Shown: positions 17,101-26,550 of the stretch, piece after piece
Layout: the number at the start of each line of letters is the position of its first letter
How positions within the stretch are numbered: position 1 is the first letter of the stretch
Assembly: GCA_023864145.1 (NCBI GenBank)
Contig: JAIVER010000001.1
Coordinates: forward strand, 1-26,550
Length of the DNA stretch: 26,550 nt
Reading direction: 5' to 3'
From: Thiohalomonas sp.
GTDB taxonomy: Bacteria > Pseudomonadota > Gammaproteobacteria > GRL18
The notes under the pieces: generated by a model
Databases searched by the model: none
Seen by the model: only the letters and a program-made list of their open reading frames with translations
Told to the model about the DNA's origin: nothing
Position numbers and translations under genes: made by a program

Positions 17101-17784
17101 TTATTTTGAACTAGCTGATTTTTTAGAAAGTAATTTTTCTTTCATCAGCGATTCAGTATCCAGTATCTCACCTTTGAATATCCATACTTTGACACCAATG
17201 ATGCCATAAGTAGTATTCGCTTCTGCTGTGCCATAATCAATATCTGCACGGAATGTGTGCAAAGGTACACGACCTTCACGATACCATTCAGCTCGTGCGA
17301 TTTCTGCACCGTTTAAACGGCCAGAAACATTGATTTTGATTCCTTCAGCACCTAAACGCATAGCGTTTGTTACTGAACGTTTCATTGCACGACGGAACAT
17401 GATGCGGCGTTCTAATTGTTGTGCAATGCTTTGCGCAACAAGAGTAGCATCTACTTCAGGCTTACGTATTTCTTCAATATTGATATGCACTGGGATCCCC
17501 ATCATGCGGACAACTTCTCGCTTTAGTTTCTCAATATCTTCGCCTTTCTTACCAATCACGATACCTGGACGGGCAGTATGAATAGTAATTCGTGCATTGT
17601 GTGCCGGACGATCGATTTGAATACGGCTTACTGAAGCATGTGCCAGTTTCTTATTCAAGAAGGCTCTTACTTCAATATCCTTATTTAAAAAATCTGCATA
17701 GTCCTTAGAATTGGCGTACCATTTAGATGTCCAATCCTTGATTATTCCCAGGCGAATGCCAATTGGGTGTACTTTCTGTCCCAT
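17101..17784 (-). CDS. rpsC: 30S ribosomal protein S3
   Basis: S3 forms part of the mRNA entry tunnel and helps unwind mRNA with S4 and S5. It has 227 residues (E. coli 233). The N-terminus is [20 protein letters not shown]. The type II KH domain (about 40-110) contains [20 protein letters not shown] with the GxxG loop GKKG. The C-domain has [40 protein letters not shown] and [20 protein letters not shown]. It lies 15 bases after rplV in the S10 operon. Confidence 0.99.
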   Translation of the reverse strand: MGQKVHPIGIRLGIIKDWTSKWYANSKDYADFLNKDIEVRAFLNKKLAHASVSRIQIDRPAHNARITIHTARPGIVIGKKGEDIEKLKREVVRMMGIPVHINIEEIRKPEVDATLVAQSIAQQLERRIMFRRAMKRSVTNAMRLGAEGIKINVSGRLNGAEIARAEWYREGRVPLHTFRADIDYGTAEANTTYGIIGVKVWIFKGEILDTESLMKEKLLSKKSASSK

Positions 17785-17799
17785 TATTCTGCTCCGCTA

Positions 17800-18132
17800 T
17801 TATCTATCGCTAACTTTCACGATAACGTGACTGGTGCGTTTTAAAATTCTATTACCACGACCCTTTGCACGAGGCTGCATACGTTTGTATGTAGGACCTT
17901 CATCTACAAATATTGTTGAAACTTTAAGTTCATCAATATCTGCACCTTCGTTGTACTCAGCGTTTGCAATAACTGATTCAAGCACCTTCTTGATAATAAC
18001 TGCAGCTTTTTTAGGACTGTATGCTAATAGATCGAGTGCTGCTTCTACTGGTTTGTTGCGTATCTGATCGGCTACCAGGCGCATTTTTTGAGCAGAAATC
18101 ATAGCATTTCTTAATTTTGCTGAAACTTCCAT
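17800..18132 (-). CDS. rplV: 50S ribosomal protein L22
   Basis: L22 lines the peptide exit tunnel with a long beta-hairpin and is a site of macrolide resistance mutations. It has 110 residues, equal to E. coli. It contains [40 protein letters not shown] and [20 protein letters not shown]. The tunnel hairpin region is [20 protein letters not shown]. The tip sequence is the ordinary susceptible form with no insertions or deletions. It lies 5 bases after rpsS. Confidence 0.99.
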   Translation of the reverse strand: MEVSAKLRNAMISAQKMRLVADQIRNKPVEAALDLLAYSPKKAAVIIKKVLESVIANAEYNEGADIDELKVSTIFVDEGPTYKRMQPRAKGRGNRILKRTSHVIVKVSDR

Positions 18133-18137
18133 AATGC

Positions 18138-18410
18138 TTACCTTGCCCTCTTATCTGCAACGTGGCCTCTAAAGGTTCTGGTAGGAACCATTTCACCTAA
18201 TTTGTGACCAACCATGTTTTCATTAATTAATATAGGTACGTGCTGACGACCGTTGTGTATAGCGATTGTCAAACCCACCATTTCGGGCATTATCATTGAA
18301 CGACGTGACCAGGTTTTAACTGGTTTACGATCGTTGTTCTCAACAGCAGTGTGCACCTTTTTCATTAAGTGTCCATCAATAAATGGACCTTTTTTAATTG
18401 AACGTGGCAC
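18138..18410 (-). CDS. rpsS: 30S ribosomal protein S19
   Basis: S19 pairs with S13 in the 30S head and contacts the A-site finger. It has 90 residues (E. coli 92). It contains [60 protein letters not shown] and [20 protein letters not shown]. It lies 23 bases after rplB and 5 before rplV. TTAAGGAGTATTAATAGTGCC before its start gives a good AGGAG at the far end of the usual range. Confidence 0.99.
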   Translation of the reverse strand: MPRSIKKGPFIDGHLMKKVHTAVENNDRKPVKTWSRRSMIMPEMVGLTIAIHNGRQHVPILINENMVGHKLGEMVPTRTFRGHVADKRAR

Positions 18411-18433
18411 TATTAATACTCCTTAAATAACGA

Positions 18434-19261
18434 TTATTTTTTGTTACGACGACGTACAATAAACTCATCAGTACGTTTATTACTACGTGTCTTATAACCC
18501 TTAGTAGGAGTACCCCATGGAGATACCGGATGACGGCCTCCTGATGTACGACCTTCACCACCACCATGCGGGTGGTCAACCGGGTTCATAGCAACACCAC
18601 GAACTGTTGGACGAACACCTCTCCACCGTGTCGCACCCGCTTTACCGAGCTTACGTAGACTATGTTCTGAGTTACTGACTTCACCGATCGTTGCTTTACA
18701 GTCAACATGGATCCTACGCATTTCACCTGAACGTAAACGAACAGATACGTATGAACCTTCTCGGGCAACCAATTGTGCCGAAGTACCGGCGCTGCGTGCA
18801 ATTTGCGCACCTTTTCCTGACTTCATTTCGATACAATGAACGGTTGAACCAACGGGAATATCACGCAATTGCATGGCATTTCCTGGTTTGATATCAGACT
18901 CTGCACCTGACATTATCGGGGTACCTTCTGATACGCCTTTAGGTGCAATAATGTAACGACGTTCACCATCTGCATATAAAACCAATGCAAGGTGAGCCGT
19001 TCTATTGGGATCATATTCCAGACGTTCTACTTTACCTGGGATACCATCTTTATTTCGTTTAAAATCAACAACACGATACTGCTGCTTGTGACCACCACCA
19101 ATATGGCGCGTAGTGATACGACCATTATTGTTACGACCACCTGTTTTTGACTTCTTTGCTAGCAAGGGCGCATGACCTGAGCCTTTGTGAAGGCCTTCGG
19201 TTTGAATGCGAACTACAAAACGACGCCCTGCTGAAGTTGGTTTGCTTTTTATTACAGCCAT
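18434..19261 (-). CDS. rplB: 50S ribosomal protein L2
   Basis: L2 is a large 23S rRNA-binding protein close to the peptidyl-transferase centre, needed for subunit association. It has 275 residues (E. coli 273). It contains [40 protein letters not shown], an OB-fold and SH3-like core, and [20 protein letters not shown]. The hallmark [18 protein letters not shown] carries the conserved histidine important for peptidyl transfer. It ends with [20 protein letters not shown]. It lies 26 bases after rplW. Confidence 0.99.
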   Translation of the reverse strand: MAVIKSKPTSAGRRFVVRIQTEGLHKGSGHAPLLAKKSKTGGRNNNGRITTRHIGGGHKQQYRVVDFKRNKDGIPGKVERLEYDPNRTAHLALVLYADGERRYIIAPKGVSEGTPIMSGAESDIKPGNAMQLRDIPVGSTVHCIEMKSGKGAQIARSAGTSAQLVAREGSYVSVRLRSGEMRRIHVDCKATIGEVSNSEHSLRKLGKAGATRWRGVRPTVRGVAMNPVDHPHGGGEGRTSGGRHPVSPWGTPTKGYKTRSNKRTDEFIVRRRNKK

Positions 19262-19287
19262 TTCTGTTTACCTCAACTTTAGCCCGG

Positions 19288-19584
19288 CTATTCGCCCGAC
19301 ATCACTTCAATGGTTGAACCTTCTGCTAAGGTTACATACGCTTTTTTCCAGTCTTTACGACGACCCATTTTCTGGCCAAAACGTTTTGCTTTACCTTTTG
19401 CAATGCTTGTTTGTACTTTTGTTACTGTAACATCAAATACACTTTCTACCGCTTTTTTTATTTCCGGTTTTTTCGCATCAATTGCTACTTTGAATACATA
19501 TTGATTATTGTATTCTGCATTTAATGCACTTTTTTCAGAGACATGCGCTGCAACTAATACTGTGAAGATACGTTCCTGATTCAT
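19288..19584 (-). CDS. rplW: 50S ribosomal protein L23
   Basis: L23 lies at the tunnel exit and is the main docking site for trigger factor and SRP. It has 98 residues (E. coli 100). It contains [60 protein letters not shown] and [20 protein letters not shown]. Its ATG overlaps the rplD stop in ATGA, so the two genes are coupled. Confidence 0.98.
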   Translation of the reverse strand: MNQERIFTVLVAAHVSEKSALNAEYNNQYVFKVAIDAKKPEIKKAVESVFDVTVTKVQTSIAKGKAKRFGQKMGRRKDWKKAYVTLAEGSTIEVMSGE

Positions 19585-20201
19585 TTGAGCATCTCCTCAA
19601 CTTTCTTAACTGCATCAGCAGTCATGATGACTTTATTGTATCTTACCAGACTAACTGGGTTGATATGCTGTGCATCTGTGTACTCAATATTGATCAGATT
19701 TCTTGATGAAAGATAAATATTTTGATCAAAAACCTGAGTAACGATGAGTGCATTTTCACAATCTAATGCTTTCAGTGTGTCTGCCAGTTCTTTAGTCTTA
19801 GGTCCGTCCATCTTTAAATCAGATAAAACGAGCAGACGTTCCTGACGAACAAGTTCTGACATAATCGATGTCATTGCACTGCGATACATCTTACGATTGA
19901 CTTTTTGTGAAAAGTCACGGTTACTTGCTGCGAATGTTGTACCACCGCTGCGCCAGATTGGGCTGCGTATGGTACCAGAACGGGCACGGCCTGTTCCTTT
20001 TTGGCGCCATGGTTTAGCACCACCGCCACTTACTGCAGAGCGATTTTTTTGAGCTTTGGTTCCAGAGCGACCACCTGCTAAATAAGCATTGACCACTTGA
20101 TGAATCAGGGCTTCATTGAAATCTTTATTGAATGTTTCTTCAGATACTTCTACCGTCTTTTTAGAGGGTTTACCTGAAGCTGTTGTTAAATTCAGTTCCA
20201 T
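19581..20201 (-). CDS. rplD: 50S ribosomal protein L4
   Basis: L4 reaches into the exit tunnel with a long loop and, in E. coli, also represses the S10 operon by binding its leader and causing early termination. It has 206 residues (E. coli 201). It contains [20 protein letters not shown] and the tunnel loop [20 protein letters not shown], then [20 protein letters not shown] and [20 protein letters not shown]. The [12 protein letters not shown] loop is ordinary, with no sign of macrolide-resistance changes. It lies 11 bases after rplC and overlaps rplW by 4 bases. Confidence 0.99.
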   Translation of the reverse strand: MELNLTTASGKPSKKTVEVSEETFNKDFNEALIHQVVNAYLAGGRSGTKAQKNRSAVSGGGAKPWRQKGTGRARSGTIRSPIWRSGGTTFAASNRDFSQKVNRKMYRSAMTSIMSELVRQERLLVLSDLKMDGPKTKELADTLKALDCENALIVTQVFDQNIYLSSRNLINIEYTDAQHINPVSLVRYNKVIMTADAVKKVEEMLK

Positions 20202-20212
20202 TTAAATATCCT

Positions 20213-20863
20213 CTACTCTTTGTTTGCAGATTGCATTTTAACAGCAGGTTTAATGATGACATCGGAATTTTTAGCACCAGGAATACCACCCTTGACTAAT
20301 ATCAGATTTTTATCAACATCAACACGTATCACTTCAAGATTCTGGATAGTGCGCTGTACTGCACCCATGTGTCCAGACATTTTCTTGCCCTTAAATACGC
20401 GTCCTGGAGTCTGGTTCTGACCAATAGAACCATTTGAGCGGTGAGATATTGAGTTACCGTGTGTCATATCCTGACGGTGGAAATGGTGACGCTTAATACC
20501 ACCTTGAAAACCTTTACCAATTGAAGTACCGCTCAGATCGACGAGCTGACCTTCGGCAAAGATATCTGCTTTAATTTCAGAACCTGCAGTAATGTCTGTT
20601 TCTTCATCAAGACGAAACTCAACTGTTTTACGACCTGCTTCAACGCCTGCTTTTGCAAAATGACCTGCAGCAGCTTTCGTTACGCGAGACGCACGACGGG
20701 TTCCTACGGTAACCTGAATTGCATTGTAACCATCGGCAACACTGGTTTTAACCTGTGTTACGCGATTAGGCTCTATTTCAAGTACTGTAACAGGGATTGA
20801 TTCTCCCTGCCCCGTAAAGATACGGGTCATACCCACTTTACGGCCTACTAAACCTAAACTCAT
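20213..20863 (-). CDS. rplC: 50S ribosomal protein L3
   Basis: L3 starts 50S assembly and extends an arm towards the peptidyl-transferase centre. It has 216 residues (E. coli 209). It contains [59 protein letters not shown] and [20 protein letters not shown]. Gln151 corresponds to E. coli Gln150, the residue methylated by PrmB. GAGGAAAATAAA before the ATG is a strong ribosome-binding site. It lies 207 bases after rpsJ, an unusually long gap inside the S10 operon that carries a 19-base palindrome. Confidence 0.99.
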   Translation of the reverse strand: MSLGLVGRKVGMTRIFTGQGESIPVTVLEIEPNRVTQVKTSVADGYNAIQVTVGTRRASRVTKAAAGHFAKAGVEAGRKTVEFRLDEETDITAGSEIKADIFAEGQLVDLSGTSIGKGFQGGIKRHHFHRQDMTHGNSISHRSNGSIGQNQTPGRVFKGKKMSGHMGAVQRTIQNLEVIRVDVDKNLILVKGGIPGAKNSDVIIKPAVKMQSANKE

Positions 20864-21000
20864 TTTATTTTCCTCTGCAATTTGCTATTAATATTCTTTA
20901 ATTTAGTAAGCAAAATACAATTTGGCATAGATTCCGGTTGATCTATACTCATCTTTTTTAAACGAAAATGCTTTCCCTTTTACGTTCTTAAAGGCAGAAA

Positions 21001-21019
21001 ACTCTTCAATTTGAAGAGT
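21001..21019 (-). repeat. 19-base palindrome between rpsJ and rplC
   Basis: ACTCTTCAA-T-TTGAAGAGT is a perfect 9-bp-arm inverted repeat with a single central base. On the mRNA it is followed by TTTTCTGCC. The tight centre makes it more like a DNA operator or dimer site than an RNA hairpin, although an RNA stem with a few bases unpaired would still form. A second, imperfect hairpin overlaps the rpsJ stop (21048-21057 with 21066-21074, one bulge). Confidence 0.7.
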
Positions 21020-21070
21020 CAGATAAAGCCAAACAAAGCGGAGCAAGCTAAAAATACAAGAGGGCGTATT

Positions 21071-21388
21071 TTAGTTCAATTTAATCTGAACATCAACACC
21101 TGCTGCAAGATCCAGCTTCATTAGTGCATCTACAGTCTTATCTGTAGGCTTGACAATATCCATTAAACGCTTGTAGGTACGTAATTCATACTGATCACGA
21201 GCATCTTTATTAACATGTGGTGAAGTCAAAACATTGAAGCGTTCTTTGCGAGTTGGTAAAGGAATTGGACCTTTAACCTGTGCGCCGGTACGCTTGGCTG
21301 TTTCTACAATTTCTTTAGCACTGATGTCGATTAAACGGTAATCAAATGCTTTTAAGTGAATACGGATAGTTTGATCTTCTGTTGACAT
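21071..21388 (-). CDS. rpsJ: 30S ribosomal protein S10 (NusE)
   Basis: S10 is a 30S head protein that also pairs with NusB in transcription antitermination and bridges NusG to the ribosome. It has 105 residues (E. coli 103). It contains [60 protein letters not shown] and [20 protein letters not shown]. The start MSTEDQTIR follows AGGACAAAATAA, a good ribosome-binding site. It is the first gene of the S10 operon, after tuf. No clear promoter was found between tuf and rpsJ. Confidence 0.99.
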   Translation of the reverse strand: MSTEDQTIRIHLKAFDYRLIDISAKEIVETAKRTGAQVKGPIPLPTRKERFNVLTSPHVNKDARDQYELRTYKRLMDIVKPTDKTVDALMKLDLAAGVDVQIKLN

Positions 21389-21447
21389 TTATTTTGTCCT
21401 GTACAATTTTTGGGTGCATTTCAGTCAGCTGTTTGTAGTATCCAGAT

Positions 21448-21473
21448 AAGGGCGAACCTGTGTGTTCGCCCTT
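21448..21473 (-). terminator. GC-rich hairpin between tuf and rpsJ
   Basis: AAGGGCGAAC (21448-21457) pairs perfectly with GTTCGCCCTT (21464-21473) around CTGTGT. In the direction of the genes the stem is followed only by ATCTGG, a poor U-tract; in the plus direction it is followed by TT then ACC. It lies between the str operon and rpsJ, so it may be a partial terminator for tuf. It could also belong to a leader through which S10 expression is controlled. Confidence 0.55.
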
Positions 21474-21549
21474 TTACCGTACAATAGCCGGAATCTAAAT
21501 TAATCCCATTTTTCTAATATGATTTTTAATTGCGTATTTGGTTTATTTG

Positions 21550-22740
21550 CTACTCAATAACCTTAGCAACAACACCAGCACCAACTGTACGGCCACCTTC
21601 ACGAATCGCAAAACGTAAACCGTCTTCCATCGCGATTGGAGCAATCAAAGTCACAACCATCTGTACGTTATCACCCGGCATAACCATTTCTACGCCTTCT
21701 GGTAATTCACATGCGCCGGTTACGTCTGTGGTACGGAAGTAGAACTGTGGACGATAGCCTTTAAAGAAAGGCGTGTGACGGCCACCCTCTTCTTTGCTCA
21801 GTACATAGACTTCTGCTTCGAAGATGGTGTGAGGGGTAATTGAACCCGGCTTGCCCAGTACCTGACCACGTTCAACGTCTTCACGCTTAACACCACGCAG
21901 CAGGATACCAACGTTGTCACCCGCCTGACCTTGATCAAGCAGCTTACGGAACATTTCAACGCCCGTACAGGTACTGGTTTGAGTATCTTTGATGCCGATG
22001 ATTTCGATTTCTTCACCTACTTTAACGACACCGCGCTCAATACGCCCGGTTACCACAGTACCACGACCTGAGATTGAGAATACATCTTCAACCGGCATAA
22101 TGAAATCGCCGTCAATAGCACGCTCTGGCTCTGGAATGTAAGTATCCATTGCTTCAACCAGTTTAACAATTGAAGGGATGCCGATGTCACTGGTATCGCC
22201 TTCAAGGGCTTTCAGTGCTGAACCAACGATAATTGGCGTGTCGTCACCTGGGAAGTCGTAGGCATCCAGTAATTCACGGATTTCCATTTCGACCAGTTCG
22301 ATAAGTTCTTCGTCATCAACCATGTCCGCTTTATTCATGTAAACAAGAATATAAGGAACACCAACCTGACGTGATAATAAGATGTGCTCACGAGTTTGCG
22401 GCATTGGCCCGTCTGCTGCGCTAACAAGCAGAACCGCACCGTCCATCTGAGCAGCACCAGTGATCATGTTTTTAACATAATCGGCATGTCCCGGACAATC
22501 TACGTGCGCATAGTGACGAACATCTGATTCATATTCAACGTGTGAAGTGGCAATAGTGATACCACGTGCTTTTTCTTCTGGTGCTGAGTCAATCTGATCA
22601 AATGCGCGGGTTTCACCACCGTAGATTTCGGCCATACATTTTGTAATAGCAGCTGTTAATGTAGTTTTTCCATGGTCTACGTGACCAATTGTACCTACGT
22701 TGACATGGGGTTTTGTACGTTCAAACTTTTCTTTAGACAT
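21550..22740 (-). CDS. tuf: Elongation factor Tu
   Basis: EF-Tu delivers aminoacyl-tRNA to the ribosomal A site as a ternary complex with GTP. The 396-residue protein (E. coli 394) has G-domain motifs GHVDHGKT at 19-26, RGITI at 59-63, DCPGH at 81-85 with the catalytic histidine, and NKAD at 136-139. In E. coli the last motif reads NKCD, so the cysteine there is alanine here. The two beta-barrel domains follow, with [20 protein letters not shown] and the C-terminal [15 protein letters not shown]. It is the last gene of the str operon, but a 331-base gap and its own promoter separate it from fusA. A second copy elsewhere cannot be excluded. Confidence 0.99.
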   Translation of the reverse strand: MSKEKFERTKPHVNVGTIGHVDHGKTTLTAAITKCMAEIYGGETRAFDQIDSAPEEKARGITIATSHVEYESDVRHYAHVDCPGHADYVKNMITGAAQMDGAVLLVSAADGPMPQTREHILLSRQVGVPYILVYMNKADMVDDEELIELVEMEIRELLDAYDFPGDDTPIIVGSALKALEGDTSDIGIPSIVKLVEAMDTYIPEPERAIDGDFIMPVEDVFSISGRGTVVTGRIERGVVKVGEEIEIIGIKDTQTSTCTGVEMFRKLLDQGQAGDNVGILLRGVKREDVERGQVLGKPGSITPHTIFEAEVYVLSKEEGGRHTPFFKGYRPQFYFRTTDVTGACELPEGVEMVMPGDNVQMVVTLIAPIAMEDGLRFAIREGGRTVGAGVVAKVIE

Positions 22741-23071
22741 GGTTTTATCCTGAACTTTGTTTTGTTTAAATTACTATTTAAACTAATATTTACATTGACT
22801 ACTATTAACTCAAGCTGCAAAAATATGTCACTATTTTCGACGTCCTAGCTACGTGGTCACACTCATTACACAAATTGTTTACATTCCAATAATTACTTGT
22901 TGAAATGTTGTGGTTATTTTCTGAGCGCTATATTCTAGTTTTTACACCTGTTTGTCAACTGTTTTTTGTCGACAATAGAATAAAACTCTCATCCTAACTA
23001 TTCAGTTCAGTGTGTATTCCTAAATAGCGCTTGTTAAGCCCATGGTCACTTATTTTTGGCTAATAGCTCTA
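22741..23071 (-). promoter_or_regulatory. fusA-tuf gap with internal tuf promoter
   Basis: The 331-base non-coding gap contains a minus-strand promoter: TTGACA (22953-22958), a 17-base spacer and GAATAT (22930-22935). An AGCGCTC discriminator follows, of the GC-rich kind typical of stringently controlled translation genes. The predicted start near 22922 gives a leader of about 180 bases before the tuf ATG. AGCGCTAT (22924-22931) at the promoter is the exact reverse complement of ATAGCGCT (23024-23031) further upstream. TTCAGGATAAAACC before tuf provides AGGA. No tRNA or reading frame was seen in the gap. Confidence 0.8.
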
Positions 23072-25168
23072 TCAATAACCTTGTTTTTTCGTTATCGCTT
23101 CTACAACACTATTCGGTGCTTCAGAATACTTGCTGAATTCCATTGAATAGTTAGCCCGCCCTTGTGTCGCTGAGCGTAAGGCTGTGGCATAACCAAACAT
23201 TTCGGATAATGGCACTTCTGCACGAATTAACTTGCCTGATGGTCCATCTTCCATTTCTTCGAGGATGCCACGACGACGATTCAAGTCGCCCATAACATCA
23301 CCCATATAATCTTCAGGGGTAACAACTTCAACTTTCATTATCGGTTCAAGAAGGATCGGATCGGCTTTTTGAGCGCCTTCTCGTAATGCATAAGAAGCGG
23401 CAATTTTAAAAGCCATTTCATTTGAGTCTACATCATGATAAGAACCATCAAACAATGTTGCCTTGATGTCCACCAGAGGAAAGCCTACGATAACACCATT
23501 TAGCATTTGATCCTGAATACCTTTATCAACGGCACCAATATATTCTTTTGGTACTGAACCACCGACAACTTCATTGACAAATTCATAGCCTTCCTGAGGC
23601 TCAAGCTTTAACCAGACATGACCATACTGACCACGGCCACCTGATGATTGACGCACAAATTTTCCTTCAATTTCCACTGCTTTTTTGATGGTTTCACGAT
23701 AGGATACTTGTGGCGCGCCAACATTGGCCTCAACAGCGAATTCCCGTTTCATTCTATCGACAATAATATCCAGGTGCAGTTCACCCATACCAGAAATAAT
23801 GGTTTGTCCAGACTCTTCAACAGTATGTACATGAAATGAAGGATCTTCATGGGCTAATTTACCCAGAGCAATACCCATTTTTTCTTGATCAGCCAGAGTA
23901 CGCGGTTCCACAGCAACGGAGATAACAGGATCGGGAAATTCCATGCGCTCCAGAATGATAACGGCATTCTGCGCACATAATGTATCACCTGTGGTGACGT
24001 CTTTCAATCCTACAGCTGCAGCAATATCACCTGCTCGTACTTCTTTAATTTCTTCACGTGAATTGGCATGCATTTGTAAAATACGCCCAACACGCTCTTT
24101 CTTACCTTTAACTGAATTGTAGAGCATGTCTCCTGACTTGAGGACACCTGAATACACTCTAAAAAATGTTAATGTACCGACAAATGGATCCGTTGCAATT
24201 TTAAATGCCAGAGCAGCAAAAGGTTCATCATCAGAGGGTTCACGATGCGCTTCTGAGCCTTCTTTATCATCCAGGATAGCATTTATCGATTTAACTTCTG
24301 TTGGCGAAGGTAAATAATTAACAATGCCATCAAGCATTGCCTGAACACCTATATTTTTAAATGCACTACCACAGCAAACGGGCACAATTTCTGTCGTTAA
24401 ACAACGTTCTCGCAGCCCCTGGTGAATTTCATCTTCAGAAAGATCACCTTCTTCAAGATATTTATCCATTAATTCTTCATTGGCTTCTGCTGCCGCTTCA
24501 AGCAGATTTTCACGCCACTGCGCACACTCCTCAATCATATCAGCCGGAATTTCTCTGGCCTCATAATTGATCCCCATGTTTTCATTTTCCCAGTAGATGG
24601 CCTGCATTCGCACCAGATCAATCACACCGTGAAAATCTTCCTGTGCACCAATTGGCAGCTGCACAGGAACCGGGTTTGCACCAAGACGAGTTTTTAATTG
24701 TTCGACTACACGTAAGAAATCTGCACCAGCACGGTCCATTTTATTAATAAATGCCATTCTAGGTACTTCATACTTATTTGCCTGACGCCATACGGTTTCA
24801 GACTGTGATTCGACACCACCTACTGCACAAAAAACTGCCACGGCACCATCTAATACTCGTAATGAGCGTTCTACTTCAATGGTAAAATCTACGTGTCCCG
24901 GGGTGTCAATAATAATGATACGATGTTTATCAAATTGTTTGTCCATCCCTTTCCAGAAACAGGTTGTTGCAGCTGAGGTAATAGTAATACCTCTTTCCTG
25001 TTCCTGTTCCATCCAGTCCATCGTGGCGGCACCGTCATGAACTTCGCCGATTTTATGTGAAACACCGGTATAGTACAGAACACGTTCTGTTGTGGTTGTT
25101 TTACCTGCATCAATATGAGCCATAATGCCCACATTACGATAGCGGTCAATCGGTGTTTTACGTGCCAC
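23072..25168 (-). CDS. fusA: Elongation factor G
   Basis: EF-G is the GTPase that moves tRNAs and mRNA through the ribosome and, with RRF, recycles it. The 698-residue protein (E. coli 704) has GTPase motifs AHIDAGKT at 17-24, RGITI at 59-63, DTPGH at 88-92 and NKMD at 142-145. Domains II to V follow, with [20 protein letters not shown] in domain [23 protein letters not shown] at the start of domain IV and [20 protein letters not shown] in domain V. The sequence reads as a housekeeping EF-G. It lies 132 bases after rpsG, a gap with two palindromes. The start is [18 protein letters not shown]. Confidence 0.99.
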   Translation of the reverse strand: MARKTPIDRYRNVGIMAHIDAGKTTTTERVLYYTGVSHKIGEVHDGAATMDWMEQEQERGITITSAATTCFWKGMDKQFDKHRIIIIDTPGHVDFTIEVERSLRVLDGAVAVFCAVGGVESQSETVWRQANKYEVPRMAFINKMDRAGADFLRVVEQLKTRLGANPVPVQLPIGAQEDFHGVIDLVRMQAIYWENENMGINYEAREIPADMIEECAQWRENLLEAAAEANEELMDKYLEEGDLSEDEIHQGLRERCLTTEIVPVCCGSAFKNIGVQAMLDGIVNYLPSPTEVKSINAILDDKEGSEAHREPSDDEPFAALAFKIATDPFVGTLTFFRVYSGVLKSGDMLYNSVKGKKERVGRILQMHANSREEIKEVRAGDIAAAVGLKDVTTGDTLCAQNAVIILERMEFPDPVISVAVEPRTLADQEKMGIALGKLAHEDPSFHVHTVEESGQTIISGMGELHLDIIVDRMKREFAVEANVGAPQVSYRETIKKAVEIEGKFVRQSSGGRGQYGHVWLKLEPQEGYEFVNEVVGGSVPKEYIGAVDKGIQDQMLNGVIVGFPLVDIKATLFDGSYHDVDSNEMAFKIAASYALREGAQKADPILLEPIMKVEVVTPEDYMGDVMGDLNRRRGILEEMEDGPSGKLIRAEVPLSEMFGYATALRSATQGRANYSMEFSKYSEAPNSVVEAITKKQGY

Positions 25169-25236
25169 TTACTTAACTAACCTCGGGGAATTGTTATCGT
25201 CTGGATAGATTTGAATTTGTGCCTGCCGGCATCATG

Positions 25237-25297
25237 ACTTTCTGTTAGAAAGTTCTTGAATGCCACAGCTCTTTATACTGCTAATTGCTTAAGCAAT
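25237..25297 (-). repeat. Two palindromes between rpsG and fusA
   Basis: ACTTTCT (25237-25243) and AGAAAGT (25247-25253) form a perfect 7-bp stem with a three-base loop. ATTGCTTAAGCAAT (25284-25297) is a perfect 14-base palindrome that starts four bases after the rpsG stop on the mRNA. The first could fold in RNA as a tight hairpin. Neither has a T-run. The gap is 132 bases. Confidence 0.6.
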
Positions 25298-25300
25298 CGA

Positions 25301-25986
<686 letters not shown>

Positions 25987-26361
25987 TTATGATTTTGGAC
26001 GTTTAGTACCGTATTTAGAACGTCCTTGACGACGATCATCAACACCCGCTGTATCTAAAGTTCCACGTACCGTATGATAACGAACACCAGGTAAATCTTT
26101 AACACGACCACCACGGATTAAGATAACACTATGTTCCTGCAAGTTATGACCCTCACCACCAATATAGGTAGAAACTTCGAAGCCACTTGTTAGACGAACA
26201 CGCGCTACTTTACGTAATGCTGAGTTAGGTTTTTTTGGTGTTGTTGTGTAAACACGAGTACAAACACCACGACGCTGAGGACAAGCCTGCAGTGCGGGTA
26301 CATTACTCTTGGTTACCTGGCGTTTACGTGGTTTACGTACCAATTGGTTGGTAGTTGCCAT
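25987..26361 (-). CDS. rpsL: 30S ribosomal protein S12
   Basis: S12 monitors codon-anticodon pairing in the decoding centre. The chosen ATG at 26361 gives [20 protein letters not shown] and 124 residues, exactly the E. coli length. A longer frame to 26415 would extend into the promoter leader and is rejected. It contains [20 protein letters not shown] and [20 protein letters not shown]. Lys43 and Lys88, the main streptomycin-resistance positions (counting Met as 1), are wild type. Asp89 corresponds to the residue methylthiolated by RimO in E. coli. GGAGAG before the ATG is the ribosome-binding site. It is the first gene of the str operon. Confidence 0.99.
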   Translation of the reverse strand: MATTNQLVRKPRKRQVTKSNVPALQACPQRRGVCTRVYTTTPKKPNSALRKVARVRLTSGFEVSTYIGGEGHNLQEHSVILIRGGRVKDLPGVRYHTVRGTLDTAGVDDRRQGRSKYGTKRPKS

Positions 26362-26389
26362 AAACTTTTTCTCTCCACACAATAAACAA

Positions 26390-26412
26390 CAGGCCGGGAA
26401 CACCCCAGCCTG
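26390..26412 (-). promoter_or_regulatory. Hairpin in the rpsL leader
   Basis: CAGGC (26390-26394) pairs with GCCTG (26408-26412). After one C-A mismatch, GGG (26396-26398) pairs with CCC (26404-26406), leaving a five-base loop. It is GC-rich in an AT-rich leader and lies within the about 55 bases between the predicted start and the ATG. It may affect leader stability or translation. Confidence 0.5.
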
Positions 26413-26424
26413 CAAAGACTGATA

Positions 26425-26453
26425 AATATAAACAATTAGGCTTTATTTGTCAA
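26425..26453 (-). promoter_or_regulatory. str-operon promoter
   Basis: On the minus strand TTGACA (26448-26453) is a perfect -35 and TATATT (26425-26430) a near-consensus -10, with exactly 17 bases between. The predicted transcript start is near 26417, about 55 bases before rpsL. Further upstream (26469-26506) an 8-bp inverted repeat, TGTTGTAA with TTACAACA, has a 22-base loop. The remaining sequence to the window edge shows no recognisable gene end. Confidence 0.88.
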
Positions 26454-26550
26454 GTTTTAGGGTATAGATGTTGTAAATATAAAGATCATTCATCATAGTT
26501 ACAACACCATAACCCAATCTGAATTGATAGTTTCTAATACCTTATTAGTT

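Noticed and set aside
22741..23071. tRNA gene before tuf, as in E. coli tufB loci
   Set aside because: No cloverleaf, T-loop GTTCGA-type sequence or CCA end found in the gap.

Overview
The window is a chromosomal segment from a gammaproteobacterium of fairly low GC content. The evidence is the gene order (str, S10, spc and alpha ribosomal clusters, then uvrA convergent to rplQ, with a YajR-type transporter and ssb divergent from uvrA, an order I recall from Pseudomonas) and protein sequences close to E. coli for UvrA, S12, L14, RpoA and EF-Tu. I cannot name the genus. There are no rRNA or tRNA genes, no CRISPR array and no intact transposase.

Layout. Positions 1-1600 are an accessory patch of gene debris: a multiply broken piece of a type VI secretion sheath gene (TssC-like, minus strand) lying between two copies of a long palindromic element, a 39-residue reading frame that starts inside one palindrome arm, a frameshifted GNAT acetyltransferase and a terminator. 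Positions 1625-6489 hold ssb and a YajR-like MFS transporter (minus) divergent from uvrA (plus). A symmetric terminator separates uvrA from the ribosomal block. From 6681 to 26361 everything is on the minus strand. In transcription order: rpsL-rpsG-fusA-tuf (str); rpsJ-rplC-rplD-rplW-rplB-rpsS-rplV-rpsC-rplP-rpmC-rpsQ (S10); rplN-rplX-rplE-rpsN-rpsH-rplF-rplR-rpsE-rpmD-rplO-secY-rpmJ (spc); rpsM-rpsK-rpsD-rpoA-rplQ (alpha). rpmJ and rpmD are short genes read directly from the sequence. Starts of uvrA, rplO, rpsE, rplX, rplN and rpsL were set at the family-conserved methionine rather than at the longest open frame.

Regulation. Sigma-70-like promoters are visible before rpsL (TTGACA-17-TATATT), tuf (TTGACA-17-GAATAT), rplN (extended -10 TGCTATAAT) and rpsM (TTGACA-17-TATAAT). 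The four E. coli-style operons are therefore probably separate units, and tuf has an extra promoter. I found no convincing promoter for the S10 operon. Several gaps between ribosomal genes look long (70-215 bases), and many carry their own inverted repeat; the largest is a perfect 21-bp stem between rpsD and rpoA.

How the genes work together: the block encodes ribosomal proteins of both subunits, elongation factors G and Tu, the SecY translocon channel and the RNA polymerase alpha subunit. The left side encodes genome maintenance (UvrA damage recognition, SSB). I see no new gene system. The least ordinary features are the palindrome-bounded type VI fragment and the intercistronic inverted repeats.
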